Shown: positions 26,464 to 34,632 of the stretch, in pieces
How positions within the stretch are numbered: position 1 is the first letter of the stretch
Layout: each line of letters begins with the position of its first letter
NCBI GenBank assembly: GCA_942493245.1
Contig: OW818685.1
Span: 3,410,001-3,474,000, forward strand
Reading direction: 5' to 3'
DNA from: DAOPYU01 sp942493245
Lineage (GTDB): Bacteria > Sumerlaeota > Sumerlaeia > UBA8349
DNA: 64,000 bases
Notes under the pieces: generated by a model
Told to the model about the DNA's origin: nothing
The model's input: the letters and a program-made list of their open reading frames with translations, nothing else
The model's database searches: none
Made by a program: the position numbers and the translations under genes

Positions 26464-26934
26464 TTACTGGGGCAGGACGCGGTACAGATTCGCCATTTCG
26501 ATCGCGGACATCGTCACTTCAAAGCCCTTGTTGCCCGCTTTGGTGCCGGCGCGCTCAACCGCCTGCTCGATCGTGTCCGTCGTCAGGACGCCGAACATCA
26601 CCGGTACCCCGCTGGCCAGCGCCGCCTGGGCGATGCCCTTCGACACCTCACTACAGATATACACGTTGTGCGGCGTCCCGCCCCGGATCACCGCGCCCAG
26701 GCAGACCACCGCATGGTAACGTCCCGACTTGGCCAACTTGTCCGCCACAAAGGGGATTTCGTAGGCGCCCGGGGTACGGAAAACCTCGACATCGTCCTCC
26801 GCCGCGCCATTGCGCTTCAATGCATCCAGCGCGCCCTCTTCCAGTTTCGACGTGATGAACTCGTTGAAACGGCTCACCACCAGCGCCACCTTCAATCCAG
26901 CCGCCGAAAGATGCCCCTCGTACACTTTTGCCAT
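26464..26934 (-). CDS. ribH: 6,7-dimethyl-8-ribityllumazine synthase
   Basis: 156 residues. Joins 5-amino-6-ribitylaminouracil and dihydroxybutanone phosphate in riboflavin synthesis; usually an icosahedral assembly. Visible motifs: 'VALVVSRFNEFIT', 'RTPGAYEIPF', 'CLGAVIRGGTPHNVYICSEVSKGI' and 'VPVMFGVLTTDTIEQAVERAG'. The usual His of the active-site loop is present, but the following residues are Asn-Val where most homologues have Phe-Asp/Glu. The ATG at 26934 follows GAGGGAGACGAATC; the open frame upstream has no similarity. Separated from ribBA by 192 bp containing palindromic repeats. Confidence 0.94.
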   Translation of the reverse strand: MAKVYEGHLSAAGLKVALVVSRFNEFITSKLEEGALDALKRNGAAEDDVEVFRTPGAYEIPFVADKLAKSGRYHAVVCLGAVIRGGTPHNVYICSEVSKGIAQAALASGVPVMFGVLTTDTIEQAVERAGTKAGNKGFEVTMSAIEMANLYRVLPQ

Positions 26935-26983
26935 GATTCGTCTCCCTCTGTCATTCTGACGTTCATTCTGAAAGCCGCGACCT

Positions 26984-27039
26984 GAGCGCCAACGGCGCGG
27001 AATCCTATCCGATGATTGGGCGGACACACAGGTCCGCCC
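26984..27039. repeat. Palindromic repeats between ribBA and ribH
   Basis: Two dispersed-repeat units: GAGCGCCAACGGCGCGG (26984-27000), also seen at 54.63 and 54.83 kb, and GGGCGGAC-N6-GTCCGCCC followed by CTACA (27018-27044), also seen at 40.6, 41.9 and 44.5 kb. Confidence 0.8.
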
Positions 27040-27126
27040 CTACAAGTTTTTCTCGTCTCGTGCCCCCCAAACTCTTCCCGTTTCGCGAGTTTCCAACCTG
27101 GTCGGGGCCAATTCCTGGCCCGCTCC

Positions 27127-28320
27127 TTATTCCAAAATATGCCCAAGTTTCTCGCGCTTGGTGTTGAGGTACCGCTCATTGTGCGTTCCGCGCCCCACCT
27201 GAATGGACACCCGATCCACCACTTCCAAGCCGTAGGCTTCGAGACCCACGATCTTGCGGGGGTTGTTCGTCATCAGGCGCAGCTGGCGCAGCCCCAGATC
27301 GCGCAGAATCTGAGCGCCAATACCATAGTCGCGCAAATCGGGCTTGAACCCCAGCGCCTCATTCGCTTCGACCGTGTCGTGTCCCTTGTCCTGAAGAGCG
27401 TAGGCCTTGATCTTGTTCTTCAGACCGATCCCGCGCCCCTCCTGCTGCATGTAGAGCAGGACGCCATGCCCCTCCTGGGCGATCAACTCCATTGCGGTCC
27501 GCAACTGCGGACCGCAATCGCACCGCTCGGAACCCAGCGTATCGCCCGTAAAACACTGGCTGTGGACCCGCACCAGCGCGCTGGACTGCTTTTCCGGCTC
27601 TCCCATCACCAGCGCCGTGTGATCTTCACCCGTGATGCGATTCTCATACAGATACATCCGCCACTTCCCGAATTCGTTTGGCAGAATGGTCTCGACCACC
27701 CGCTCGACGAGTTTTTCCGTCTCGACCCGATAGGCGATCAAGTCGCGAATGGTGGCGATTTTCAACCCGTGCTTTTCCGCGAACTCTCTCAGGTCGGGCA
27801 TACGCGCCATGTCGCCGTCGTCCTTCATGATCTCGCACATCACCCCCACCGGAGCAAAACCGGCCATCCGGGTCAAGTCCGACACGCCTTCCGTGTGCCC
27901 CGCGCGCTCGAGCACGCCGCCCTTCTTGGCGGCACAGGGAAAGATGTGGCCGGGGCGCGCCAGATCGGTCGGACGCGTCAGCGGATCTGCCAGAAGCCGA
28001 ATCGTACGCGCCCGATCCGCCGCCGAAATCCCGGTCGAAATCCCCTCCGCCGCATCCACCGACACCGTGAAATTCGTGTTCAGACGCGCCGTGTTGTGTT
28101 GCACCATCAACGGCAAAACCAACTGCTCGGCCCGTTCCTGGCTCATCGCCGCACAAATCAGCCCCCGGCCATACGTCGCCATGAAATTCACGATCTCGGG
28201 CGTACAGGTCTCCGCCGCGCAGATCAAGTCTCCTTCGTTCTCCCGATCCTCGTCGTCCACGAGAATCAGCATCTCGCCTCGACGCAAGATTTCAATCACT
28301 TCCCGCACAGGTATAGACAC
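27127..28320 (-). CDS. ribBA: Bifunctional 3,4-dihydroxy-2-butanone 4-phosphate synthase / GTP cyclohydrolase II
   Basis: 397 residues. The N-terminal RibB domain carries 'VDDEDRENEGDL' at residues 21-32 and 'RPGHIFPCAAKKGGVLERAGHTEG'. The C-terminal RibA domain has 'HSQCFTGDTLGSERCDCGPQ', whose three Cys bind Zn2+, and 'YMQQEGRGIGL'. It supplies both precursors of the riboflavin pathway. The start is taken as GTG at 28320 with GAGGA eight bases upstream, 20 bp after the ribE stop; the frame continues upstream inside ribE without similarity. Under the upstream FMN riboswitch. Confidence 0.95.
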   Translation of the reverse strand: MSIPVREVIEILRRGEMLILVDDEDRENEGDLICAAETCTPEIVNFMATYGRGLICAAMSQERAEQLVLPLMVQHNTARLNTNFTVSVDAAEGISTGISAADRARTIRLLADPLTRPTDLARPGHIFPCAAKKGGVLERAGHTEGVSDLTRMAGFAPVGVMCEIMKDDGDMARMPDLREFAEKHGLKIATIRDLIAYRVETEKLVERVVETILPNEFGKWRMYLYENRITGEDHTALVMGEPEKQSSALVRVHSQCFTGDTLGSERCDCGPQLRTAMELIAQEGHGVLLYMQQEGRGIGLKNKIKAYALQDKGHDTVEANEALGFKPDLRDYGIGAQILRDLGLRQLRLMTNNPRKIVGLEAYGLEVVDRVSIQVGRGTHNERYLNTKREKLGHILE

Positions 28321-28340
28321 AATCGTATTCCTCTTCTTTC

Positions 28341-29012
28341 TCAGGACCGCCTCCGCAACAACAACTCGAGCGCCGTCGCCGGTTGCGGAGCGCGCGCTCC
28401 CCCGTTTTTTTCCAGATTCAAACCATAAGCGCCCAGACACCGGGCCACATATTTCCCCATCAGATCGGACTCGAGATTCACCCGATCCCCGACCCGCTTC
28501 AACCGCAAGGTTGTCGCCCGATACGTTTCCGGGATCACCGAGACCGTGAAACTGTCCTCGGTCAAGTCCACCAGAGTCAGACTGATCCCATCCACCGTGA
28601 TCGAACCCTTCGGAACGGACAGCTCGAGAATCTCGCGAGGCGCCTCGACACGCAATACCCAGCCCCCCTCGAACGATTCCAGCCCCCGCAACACGCCGGT
28701 CGCGTCCACATGCCCCGCCACCAGATGTCCCCCCAGCCGGTCACCCAGACACAGCGCCCGTTCCAGGTTCACCATCCGCCCCGCACTCACTCCACCTAAC
28801 GTGGTACGGCTCAAGGTCTCCTGAGAAGCGAATGCCACAAAACCCGTCCCCGTCACGAGTTCGACCGTCAGGCAGGCCCCATCCACCGCCACGCTCTCTC
28901 CGACTTCCAGAGCGGGGGCCATTGCGGGCGCTTCCACCGTTAAACGGGCCGATTCACCCGTCTTTTCGACACGCCCCACCCGGCCGATTTCCTCGATCAA
29001 TCCCGTGAACAT
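28341..29012 (-). CDS. ribE: Riboflavin synthase, alpha subunit type
   Basis: 223 residues. Dismutates two lumazines to riboflavin. Two tandem lumazine-binding beta-barrels: the first starts MFTGLIEEIGRV with 'VAVDGACLTV', the second has 'GHLVAGHVDATG', 'ITVDGISLTLV' and 'VIPETYRATTL'. The C-terminal tail GGARAPQPATALELLL is poorly conserved. The ATG at 29012 gives the invariant MFTG start with GAGAGAGGCGG upstream. First gene after the FMN riboswitch. Confidence 0.95.
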   Translation of the reverse strand: MFTGLIEEIGRVGRVEKTGESARLTVEAPAMAPALEVGESVAVDGACLTVELVTGTGFVAFASQETLSRTTLGGVSAGRMVNLERALCLGDRLGGHLVAGHVDATGVLRGLESFEGGWVLRVEAPREILELSVPKGSITVDGISLTLVDLTEDSFTVSVIPETYRATTLRLKRVGDRVNLESDLMGKYVARCLGAYGLNLEKNGGARAPQPATALELLLRRRS

Positions 29013-29035
29013 TCCGCCTCTCTCGCGCCTCCCGC

Positions 29036-29078
29036 CCCAAAACACAAATCCCCCGAAGGTCATAACTCACCTCGGGGG
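29036..29078 (-). terminator. Riboswitch-controlled terminator before ribE
   Basis: Minus strand: CCCCCGAGGT / ACCTTCGGGGG stem with an 8-nt loop, then ATTTGTGTTTTGG. It stands between the FMN aptamer and ribE, where FMN-dependent premature termination would act. Confidence 0.85.
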
Positions 29079-29118
29079 ACACAACAATACACGGCGCACA
29101 TGCGCCCTGCGTGGAACA

Positions 29119-29268
29119 CTTTTTCCCGTCCTGACTCTGACAGTCGGTCCCGGAATTTCACCGGATCGGTCCCGCAGCACGAGAGGCGATCGGATCGTCT
29201 CTATTCGTGCGGGGCTGCGGGATTCGCGGACTTTACCGCCGGTATGGAATTGCACCAGTCCCCAAAAG
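29119..29268 (-). promoter_or_regulatory. FMN riboswitch (RFN element)
   Basis: The minus strand shows the conserved RFN core in order: GGTGCAATTCCATACCGGCG and GTAAAGTCCGCGA at the 5' side, a long variable arm, then GGTGAAATTCCGGGACCGAC and GTCAGAGTCAGGACGGGA at the 3' side. Ends are approximate. It controls ribE and, by position, ribBA and ribH downstream. Confidence 0.95.
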
Positions 29269-29317
29269 TGTTTCCAAAACTCAGATCTGTCTCAACACTT
29301 TATAATAGAAGCGCCGA

Positions 29318-30193
29318 TCAGACTCCTCTCGCCTTCAACTGTTTCAGACGCTCTTCGGCCACCTTCTTGAACGCAAACTGCCGCGTCGCCGCCTTCAGGT
29401 TCTCGCGCACCTGCTTGCTTTGTTCCCGGGCCTCATCCTTCGCGCTCGACGATTTCGTCTCGGGTTTCTCCGCGGCCAACTGCTTATCGAGTTCTGTCTG
29501 CTCTTCCTCGAACGAAGGCATTTTGACGATGGCTTCGTAGAGTTCCCTGGCCGCCGCATACTCGCCGCTCTGCTCGTTGAGACGTCCCAGCCCCATCATC
29601 GCCTGACGGGCGTAAGCCGTCGCCACCTCACCCACCGTGCCTTCCTTCTGCGCCTTGGAGAAGGCTTCCTTCCCCTTTTCGAGAAGTTCCTTATTGGTCG
29701 GCGCGTCGAACAGCTGATTCTCGTACGCCACCCCCATCCCCACATGGGCTTTCGCCTTGTCCAGAGGGTCGGACACCTTCTGGAGGTAGGCATTGTAGTC
29801 GTCAATCGCTCCCGGATAGGAACCCTTCAGACTCTGCACGTTACCGCGCACATAGAGCGCTTCGATCCCGGCCTTCGAGGAGCCGTGCGACTCCATCAGA
29901 TCTTTTGCCAGATTGATCGCCGCGTCCGCGGTCTTATCGCGATCTTCCACCGTCGTGGCGATACACGCCTGCTGGTACTTGCGACACAGTTCGGCATACA
30001 TCTTCGAGGCCGCGGCATCCCGCGCATCCGCGATCCGGTTCCACCACACCCCGATCAGCAGCACCACGAGTACGGCCAATACCGCCGTCGTGATCTTCGT
30101 GCCATACAGATCCCAGAAATCCGTGGCCTTTTCCATCGCGTCGTGTACCGCATCCTGCTTCAGTTCTTTGAGAGAAACGTGACCCTTGGACAT
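29318..30193 (-). CDS. Single-pass membrane TPR protein (YfgM-like)
   Basis: 291 residues. A short charged N-terminus (MSKGHVSLKELKQDAVHDAMEK) precedes one transmembrane helix (TAVLAVLVVLLIGVWW, ~37-52), then helical pairs with TPR character, for example 'ALYVRGNVQSLKGSYPGAIDDYNAYLQ' and 'QAMMGLGRLNEQSGEYAAARELYEAI'. The C-terminal ~70 residues are Lys/Glu-rich and probably coiled. The topology matches YfgM/YtfM-like helpers of the Sec or outer-membrane assembly pathways, but the role is not proven. The gene lies between rpoN and the riboflavin operon. Confidence 0.72.
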   Translation of the reverse strand: MSKGHVSLKELKQDAVHDAMEKATDFWDLYGTKITTAVLAVLVVLLIGVWWNRIADARDAAASKMYAELCRKYQQACIATTVEDRDKTADAAINLAKDLMESHGSSKAGIEALYVRGNVQSLKGSYPGAIDDYNAYLQKVSDPLDKAKAHVGMGVAYENQLFDAPTNKELLEKGKEAFSKAQKEGTVGEVATAYARQAMMGLGRLNEQSGEYAAARELYEAIVKMPSFEEEQTELDKQLAAEKPETKSSSAKDEAREQSKQVRENLKAATRQFAFKKVAEERLKQLKARGV

Positions 30194-30357
30194 TGTGTTT
30201 TCTTCCCCGATTTTTCTGACAAGATCACCTGACACGCCAGCCGCCAAACGGCCAGTCCCCGTTCATAGCAAAGCCCTCCGCCATGCGCAACCCTTTTTCC
30301 CGGAAATATGTACACTTTTCTCTCGCCATGCGCCGACCGCAAACCCCGGTTTCCCGC

Positions 30358-32226
30358 TCAACGCGACTTGCGGCGCATGCTGGTCGGGAGAATCCTCAAT
30401 TGCTCGCGGTACTTGGCCACTGTCCGCCGCGCAATCGAAAAACCGGATCTCTGCAACTGCTGGGCGATCTTGTCGTCGCTCAACGGACGCCGCGGATCCT
30501 CCGCATCGATCAACTCGCGAATCTTGTTCTTGATAGACCGAGACGAGGCGGCCTCACCATCGTCGGACTGAATCGAACTCGAGAAGAAGTACTTCAACTC
30601 GAGCAACCCCTGCGGGGTGTCCACATACTTGCCCGAGGTGACCCGCGAGATCGTGGACTCGTGCATCCCCACCCGGTCCGCTATCTCCGCCAGAGACAAC
30701 GGTCGAAGCGATTCAACCCCATGTTCCAGAAATTCCCGCTGGTATTCCATGATCGCTTCCGTCACGCGCAGGACCGTGTTGCGCCGCTTCTCGATGTTCT
30801 TGATGAACATGACCGCCGCGCGGAACTTGTCGATGGCGTACTCGCGTTCCTTCGGGTCCTGATTAGCATCCTCGCGCAACAGGATATTGCGGTACGTGCT
30901 GCTCAGACGCAGATTCGCTACATCCCCTTCGTTCAGGTAGGTCACATAGCGTCCGTCAATCTCGCGCACATAGACGTCGGGCGTGATATAGAGCGGTTGC
31001 TCCTTCGTGTAAGCCAACCCTGGGGCGGGCTGCAACTTGCGCACCTTATTGAATACGGCAACGACATCTTCCTCGCGGACCTCGAGCGCCCGGGCGATCG
31101 GGCGAAACTGCTTGCGCAACAAATCCGCCCAATGATCCATCAACACCTCTTTAGCCGTCAGGTCCAACTCCCCCAGACCCGCCAACTGCAACACCAGGCA
31201 CTCGGGCAAATCCCGGGCGCCGACCCCGCTGGGGTCAAATTCCTGAATCACACACAGAATCCGCTCGACATGGTTCAAGGTCACCCCGAAACGCTCGGCG
31301 CACGCTTCCATCGTCGGTTTGCGCTGGATCGTCACCAACCCGGGGCGGGCATGTTCTGTCGCCAGGTACCCCGCCAGATAGAGTCCCAGTTTCTGGTCCG
31401 CCTTCTCCAGATTGGCCTCCACCCACGCATTCAACTCCAGCACCCCCGCCTTGGACGGAGCGTCCCTTTCCAGCCGGTCGAGTACTTCCTCAACCTTCTG
31501 CGGCGGCAAATCGAACCGCGACGCGCACTCTTCCACCGTCGAGCGCGTCTGCAAGTACCCTCGCTCGTCAATACAACCAATCAGGTAACGCCCGATTTCC
31601 AGGTCTATCCCGTTCAGAGCGGACACATGCAACTGCCACATCAGTTTTTCATAGAGACTCGTGCCACGCGCCACCGTCTCCTCGAAACTGCGCTCTTCCC
31701 CCTCGTCACCCGACGCGACAAAACTGCGCGGTCCGGAGTGACTGAAAATCTCGACCCAATCCTCTTCGCCCCCCGCCATCCGGCCCGCATCGGCGTCCGA
31801 ATCGTCGCTGAAGGTTTCACCCCAGTTTATATCCAACTCGCCGAACTGCTCGGGGCGATCCTCGATCGCCACGGACTCAATCCCATCCGACGCGCTTTCG
31901 TCCAGAAACTGCGAACCCGCGGAGGGATCGGTCTCGTAATCACCCGAACCCGCCGAATCCTCGCCAAATGCCCCTTCGCTGCCAGAATCGTCCCGCGAAC
32001 TGATGGCTCCCAGTTCGCCTTCCCCCGCAGCCCGCTCTGCTCCCCACCCCTCGTCGCCAAACCCTTCCTCGTCCAATTCGAGGAAAGGATTCTCCAGCAA
32101 CTCCTGCTGGGTCAGTTCCTCCAACTCGATGGAGTTCATCTGCAACAGCTTAATAGACTGCTGCATCTGGGGCGTCATCACCAGCCGCTGCGACAGTTTT
32201 TGGGCTTGTTGCATCGAAAGAGGCAT
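30358..32226 (-). CDS. rpoN: RNA polymerase sigma-54 factor
   Basis: 622 residues, about 140 longer than typical RpoN. Region I (1-50) is Gln/Leu-rich and starts 'MQQAQKLSQRLVMTPQMQQSI'. Residues ~50-182 are an extended acidic, Ser/Gly-rich insertion in the region II position. The core-binding part follows from about 186, then the helix-turn-helix ('LAEIADRVGMHESTISRVTSGKYV') and the RpoN box ARRTVAKYRE at 599-608, both intact. It recognises -24/-12 promoters and needs enhancer-binding activators, none of which lie in the window. The ATG is preceded by a recognisable promoter. Confidence 0.95.
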   Translation of the reverse strand: MPLSMQQAQKLSQRLVMTPQMQQSIKLLQMNSIELEELTQQELLENPFLELDEEGFGDEGWGAERAAGEGELGAISSRDDSGSEGAFGEDSAGSGDYETDPSAGSQFLDESASDGIESVAIEDRPEQFGELDINWGETFSDDSDADAGRMAGGEEDWVEIFSHSGPRSFVASGDEGEERSFEETVARGTSLYEKLMWQLHVSALNGIDLEIGRYLIGCIDERGYLQTRSTVEECASRFDLPPQKVEEVLDRLERDAPSKAGVLELNAWVEANLEKADQKLGLYLAGYLATEHARPGLVTIQRKPTMEACAERFGVTLNHVERILCVIQEFDPSGVGARDLPECLVLQLAGLGELDLTAKEVLMDHWADLLRKQFRPIARALEVREEDVVAVFNKVRKLQPAPGLAYTKEQPLYITPDVYVREIDGRYVTYLNEGDVANLRLSSTYRNILLREDANQDPKEREYAIDKFRAAVMFIKNIEKRRNTVLRVTEAIMEYQREFLEHGVESLRPLSLAEIADRVGMHESTISRVTSGKYVDTPQGLLELKYFFSSSIQSDDGEAASSRSIKNKIRELIDAEDPRRPLSDDKIAQQLQRSGFSIARRTVAKYREQLRILPTSMRRKSR

Positions 32227-32302
32227 TGTGTTCCAACTTCTCTAATTCTTTTATTTCCAGCCACTTGCGCTCAGTAAGCAAGAGTAGTGCCTAACCCTCT
32301 TC

Positions 32303-32332
32303 ATGATGCGTAAAAGACAGGAGGTTTGTCAA
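32303..32332 (-). promoter_or_regulatory. Probable promoter of rpoN
   Basis: Minus strand: TTGACA (32332-32327), 18 bp, CATCAT (32308-32303), about 77 bp upstream of the rpoN start. Confidence 0.55.
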
Positions 32333-32338
32333 GAGGAT

Positions 32339-34534
32339 TCAGGGAGAAACTGAACGCGCCAGTGCGTTCAGGGCACTCCAGACCTGTGCAACCGACAGGC
32401 AACACATCTCGTGGTTTTCGGGCAATCCCACCCGTTCTTCCCAGAATAGATCCGCCGAACAGCCACGTACCACACGGTGTCGCTCCGTCTGACGGCAGGC
32501 TCCCCATTGCCGTTCGTCGGTCGGTCCGAAAAGCGCCAGAGACGGCGTTCCCACCTCCACAGCCAGGTGCTTGGCGCCATTGTCACAACAGACCAGAAGA
32601 CGCGCCTTCTCCAGCAGCGCCACCAACTCGCGTAACCCGCAACTCCAGACCAGACAAGCGGGCGCCTGCTCCCGGATACGATTCAGAAGCCCCACCTCAC
32701 TCTCCGGACCAGTCAGGACGACGGGCCAACCCAGTTCCGTTTCAATTCGCCGCGCCAACTCGGCCCACCGCTCCTCCAGCCAGAATTTACCGGGTTGCCC
32801 CGTCCCGGGCGCCAGAACCACATACCCCTGCGGTGCGACTCCCCGCGTTTCCAGTGCCCGCGCCAGTTCCTGCCTCTCGCCATCGGACAGATAGAGCGGC
32901 GCGTGAGGCATCTCCCCCGCGAACCCCGCTTCGGCGAACAGAGAGGCCAGGTTTTCAACTTCATGGCGATCCGCCCGTTTCGATATCAACCGATCGGCCC
33001 GGTCGTAATACCATTGCCGGGGAAAACCGACCTCATCCGAAAAAGCCACCACACGCGCCTGTTTGAGGGAATAAACAAGGCCCGGATGGGCTTTGTGGAA
33101 ATAAGCCACCAGGAAAACCACCTGCGGGTGCGTCCCGACGGCGGAGCGAACGGCTTGCGCGTCGGCGCGGGGACTTTCCCCCTCGCGCCCGACGACCACG
33201 ATTTCCGGCGCTTCCGAATCGCCCCGGTAGAGATCCTCCCCCGCAGGGGTCGTGAGCAGGATCACCCGCGCCTCCGGACGCCTGCGGCGCAATCCAGCGA
33301 TCAGCAACCGCAACAACACCAGGTCGCCCACATAACCTGCCCCTCCGACCACGACCGTCTTTTCAAAACCGGACGAAGACATACCGCCTTCCTTATTAAG
33401 AGGAGAAGGCTGAACCGGATGAAAACACCGCCAGAGGGCAACACTCCCCTGCCGCACCCCCCGTTTCAAAAAACCCGCGCCCTGCAAAATCGCCGACCGC
33501 GCGGCAATCCGGGCCAGGCAAACTGTCCCTCGAACCCATCCGAACCGCAGCATCGCCTGGCGGCATTGCCCCGCCTGCCGCGCCGCCCACACCAGAAGCC
33601 GGGCCGCCTCGCGCCGGAAATTTTCCGGTTTTCGCCAACAGGCCAACAGCAGTTCTCCCGGCAGGCGCACAAGACTATCCACCGCGGCGGGGAGCAACCC
33701 ACCCTTCGGTTCCCGCCGCTGCAACGCAATGCCATCCTGATGCGCCCGCTTCAACACCCGGAACCACCCCAACCGCTCCAAACCCACCCGATGCGTCACG
33801 GTCCACTCCGGGTCCAACAGGCACCGGTACCCCCGCTGCCGCAGGCGGCGCCAGAGTTCCGCATCCTCGCGTCCCCCGGCGTACAACCGGGATCTTTCCT
33901 CGGATGATTGATCGAGCGCCGCCTCGGGGATTTCCTGGAACGGTTCCGCAAGTAGGACGTCACGCCGCGACGCCCAGTTCGAGGTCGTGGGGTAAACGGT
34001 GGCGTCCCACCGGGCCTCCGGTTTTTCCGCCCGCGAGGGACTCAACCCCACCGCCCAGGCCAGGTCCGGGTGCCACCAGTTCGGGAAACACATCCCCTCG
34101 GGCGCAACCGCCAGTCCCCCCACAGCATCCCAACGTCCGGTTTCCACCTGATTTCTCAATTTTTCAAGCCAGTCATGCGGTGGCAGGCAGTCGTCGTCTG
34201 TGAAAACCACCCAATCTCCCCGAACGGCCTGAACCCCGAGGTTGCGCGCCGCCGCCCACCCGCGCGCGGGATCGCCCACGACCCGTTTCAACAGAAAACC
34301 GGGACCGGTTCCATCCGGAAGTCTCAGAGATTCGATGTTTCCACCCGCTTCGTTCTCCGAAACATCCACACACCCGAAACGAGCCAGAACCTCCGGGGTC
34401 GTATCGGTCGAACCGTTGTCCACCACCACGACTTCAGTGGGAGGGACACTCTGCCGCGCGAGCGCTTCGAGGCAGTCCGCCAGCAATGCGGCCCGGTTGC
34501 AGGTGAGAATGATGACAGAAAAACGAACAGCCAT
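32339..34534 (-). CDS. Glycosyltransferase with GT2 domain followed by GT9 (heptosyltransferase-like) domain
   Basis: 731 residues. Residues ~1-290 are a GT2 domain: 'FSVIILTCNRAALLADCLEAL', 'VVVVDNGSTDTT', 'VFTDDDCLPPHDWL' (DXD) and 'GREDAELWRRLRQRGYRCL'. A helical stretch follows. From ~395 the sequence is a GT9 ADP-heptose-type GT-B fold: 'VVVGGAGYVGDLVLLRLLI', 'VLAPGTGQPGKFWLEERWAEL', 'VVLTGPESEV', 'LVCCDNGAKHLAVEVGTPSLALFGPTD'. The junction (SPLNKEGG, then MSSSG) contains AAGGAAGGCGGT just before an internal ATG, so the GT9 half may also start on its own. Likely acts in LPS core or surface glycan assembly. Confidence 0.85.
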   Translation of the reverse strand: MAVRFSVIILTCNRAALLADCLEALARQSVPPTEVVVVDNGSTDTTPEVLARFGCVDVSENEAGGNIESLRLPDGTGPGFLLKRVVGDPARGWAAARNLGVQAVRGDWVVFTDDDCLPPHDWLEKLRNQVETGRWDAVGGLAVAPEGMCFPNWWHPDLAWAVGLSPSRAEKPEARWDATVYPTTSNWASRRDVLLAEPFQEIPEAALDQSSEERSRLYAGGREDAELWRRLRQRGYRCLLDPEWTVTHRVGLERLGWFRVLKRAHQDGIALQRREPKGGLLPAAVDSLVRLPGELLLACWRKPENFRREAARLLVWAARQAGQCRQAMLRFGWVRGTVCLARIAARSAILQGAGFLKRGVRQGSVALWRCFHPVQPSPLNKEGGMSSSGFEKTVVVGGAGYVGDLVLLRLLIAGLRRRRPEARVILLTTPAGEDLYRGDSEAPEIVVVGREGESPRADAQAVRSAVGTHPQVVFLVAYFHKAHPGLVYSLKQARVVAFSDEVGFPRQWYYDRADRLISKRADRHEVENLASLFAEAGFAGEMPHAPLYLSDGERQELARALETRGVAPQGYVVLAPGTGQPGKFWLEERWAELARRIETELGWPVVLTGPESEVGLLNRIREQAPACLVWSCGLRELVALLEKARLLVCCDNGAKHLAVEVGTPSLALFGPTDERQWGACRQTERHRVVRGCSADLFWEERVGLPENHEMCCLSVAQVWSALNALARSVSP

Positions 34535-34632
34535 GTCCGACCGGTTCCTCGACAGAATCGTCCCGAGCGAATCCCCCAACCCTTTTTCCGTTTGTCATCC
34601 AAGCATATTGCTGGCAGGACCGCCAGTCTCAA

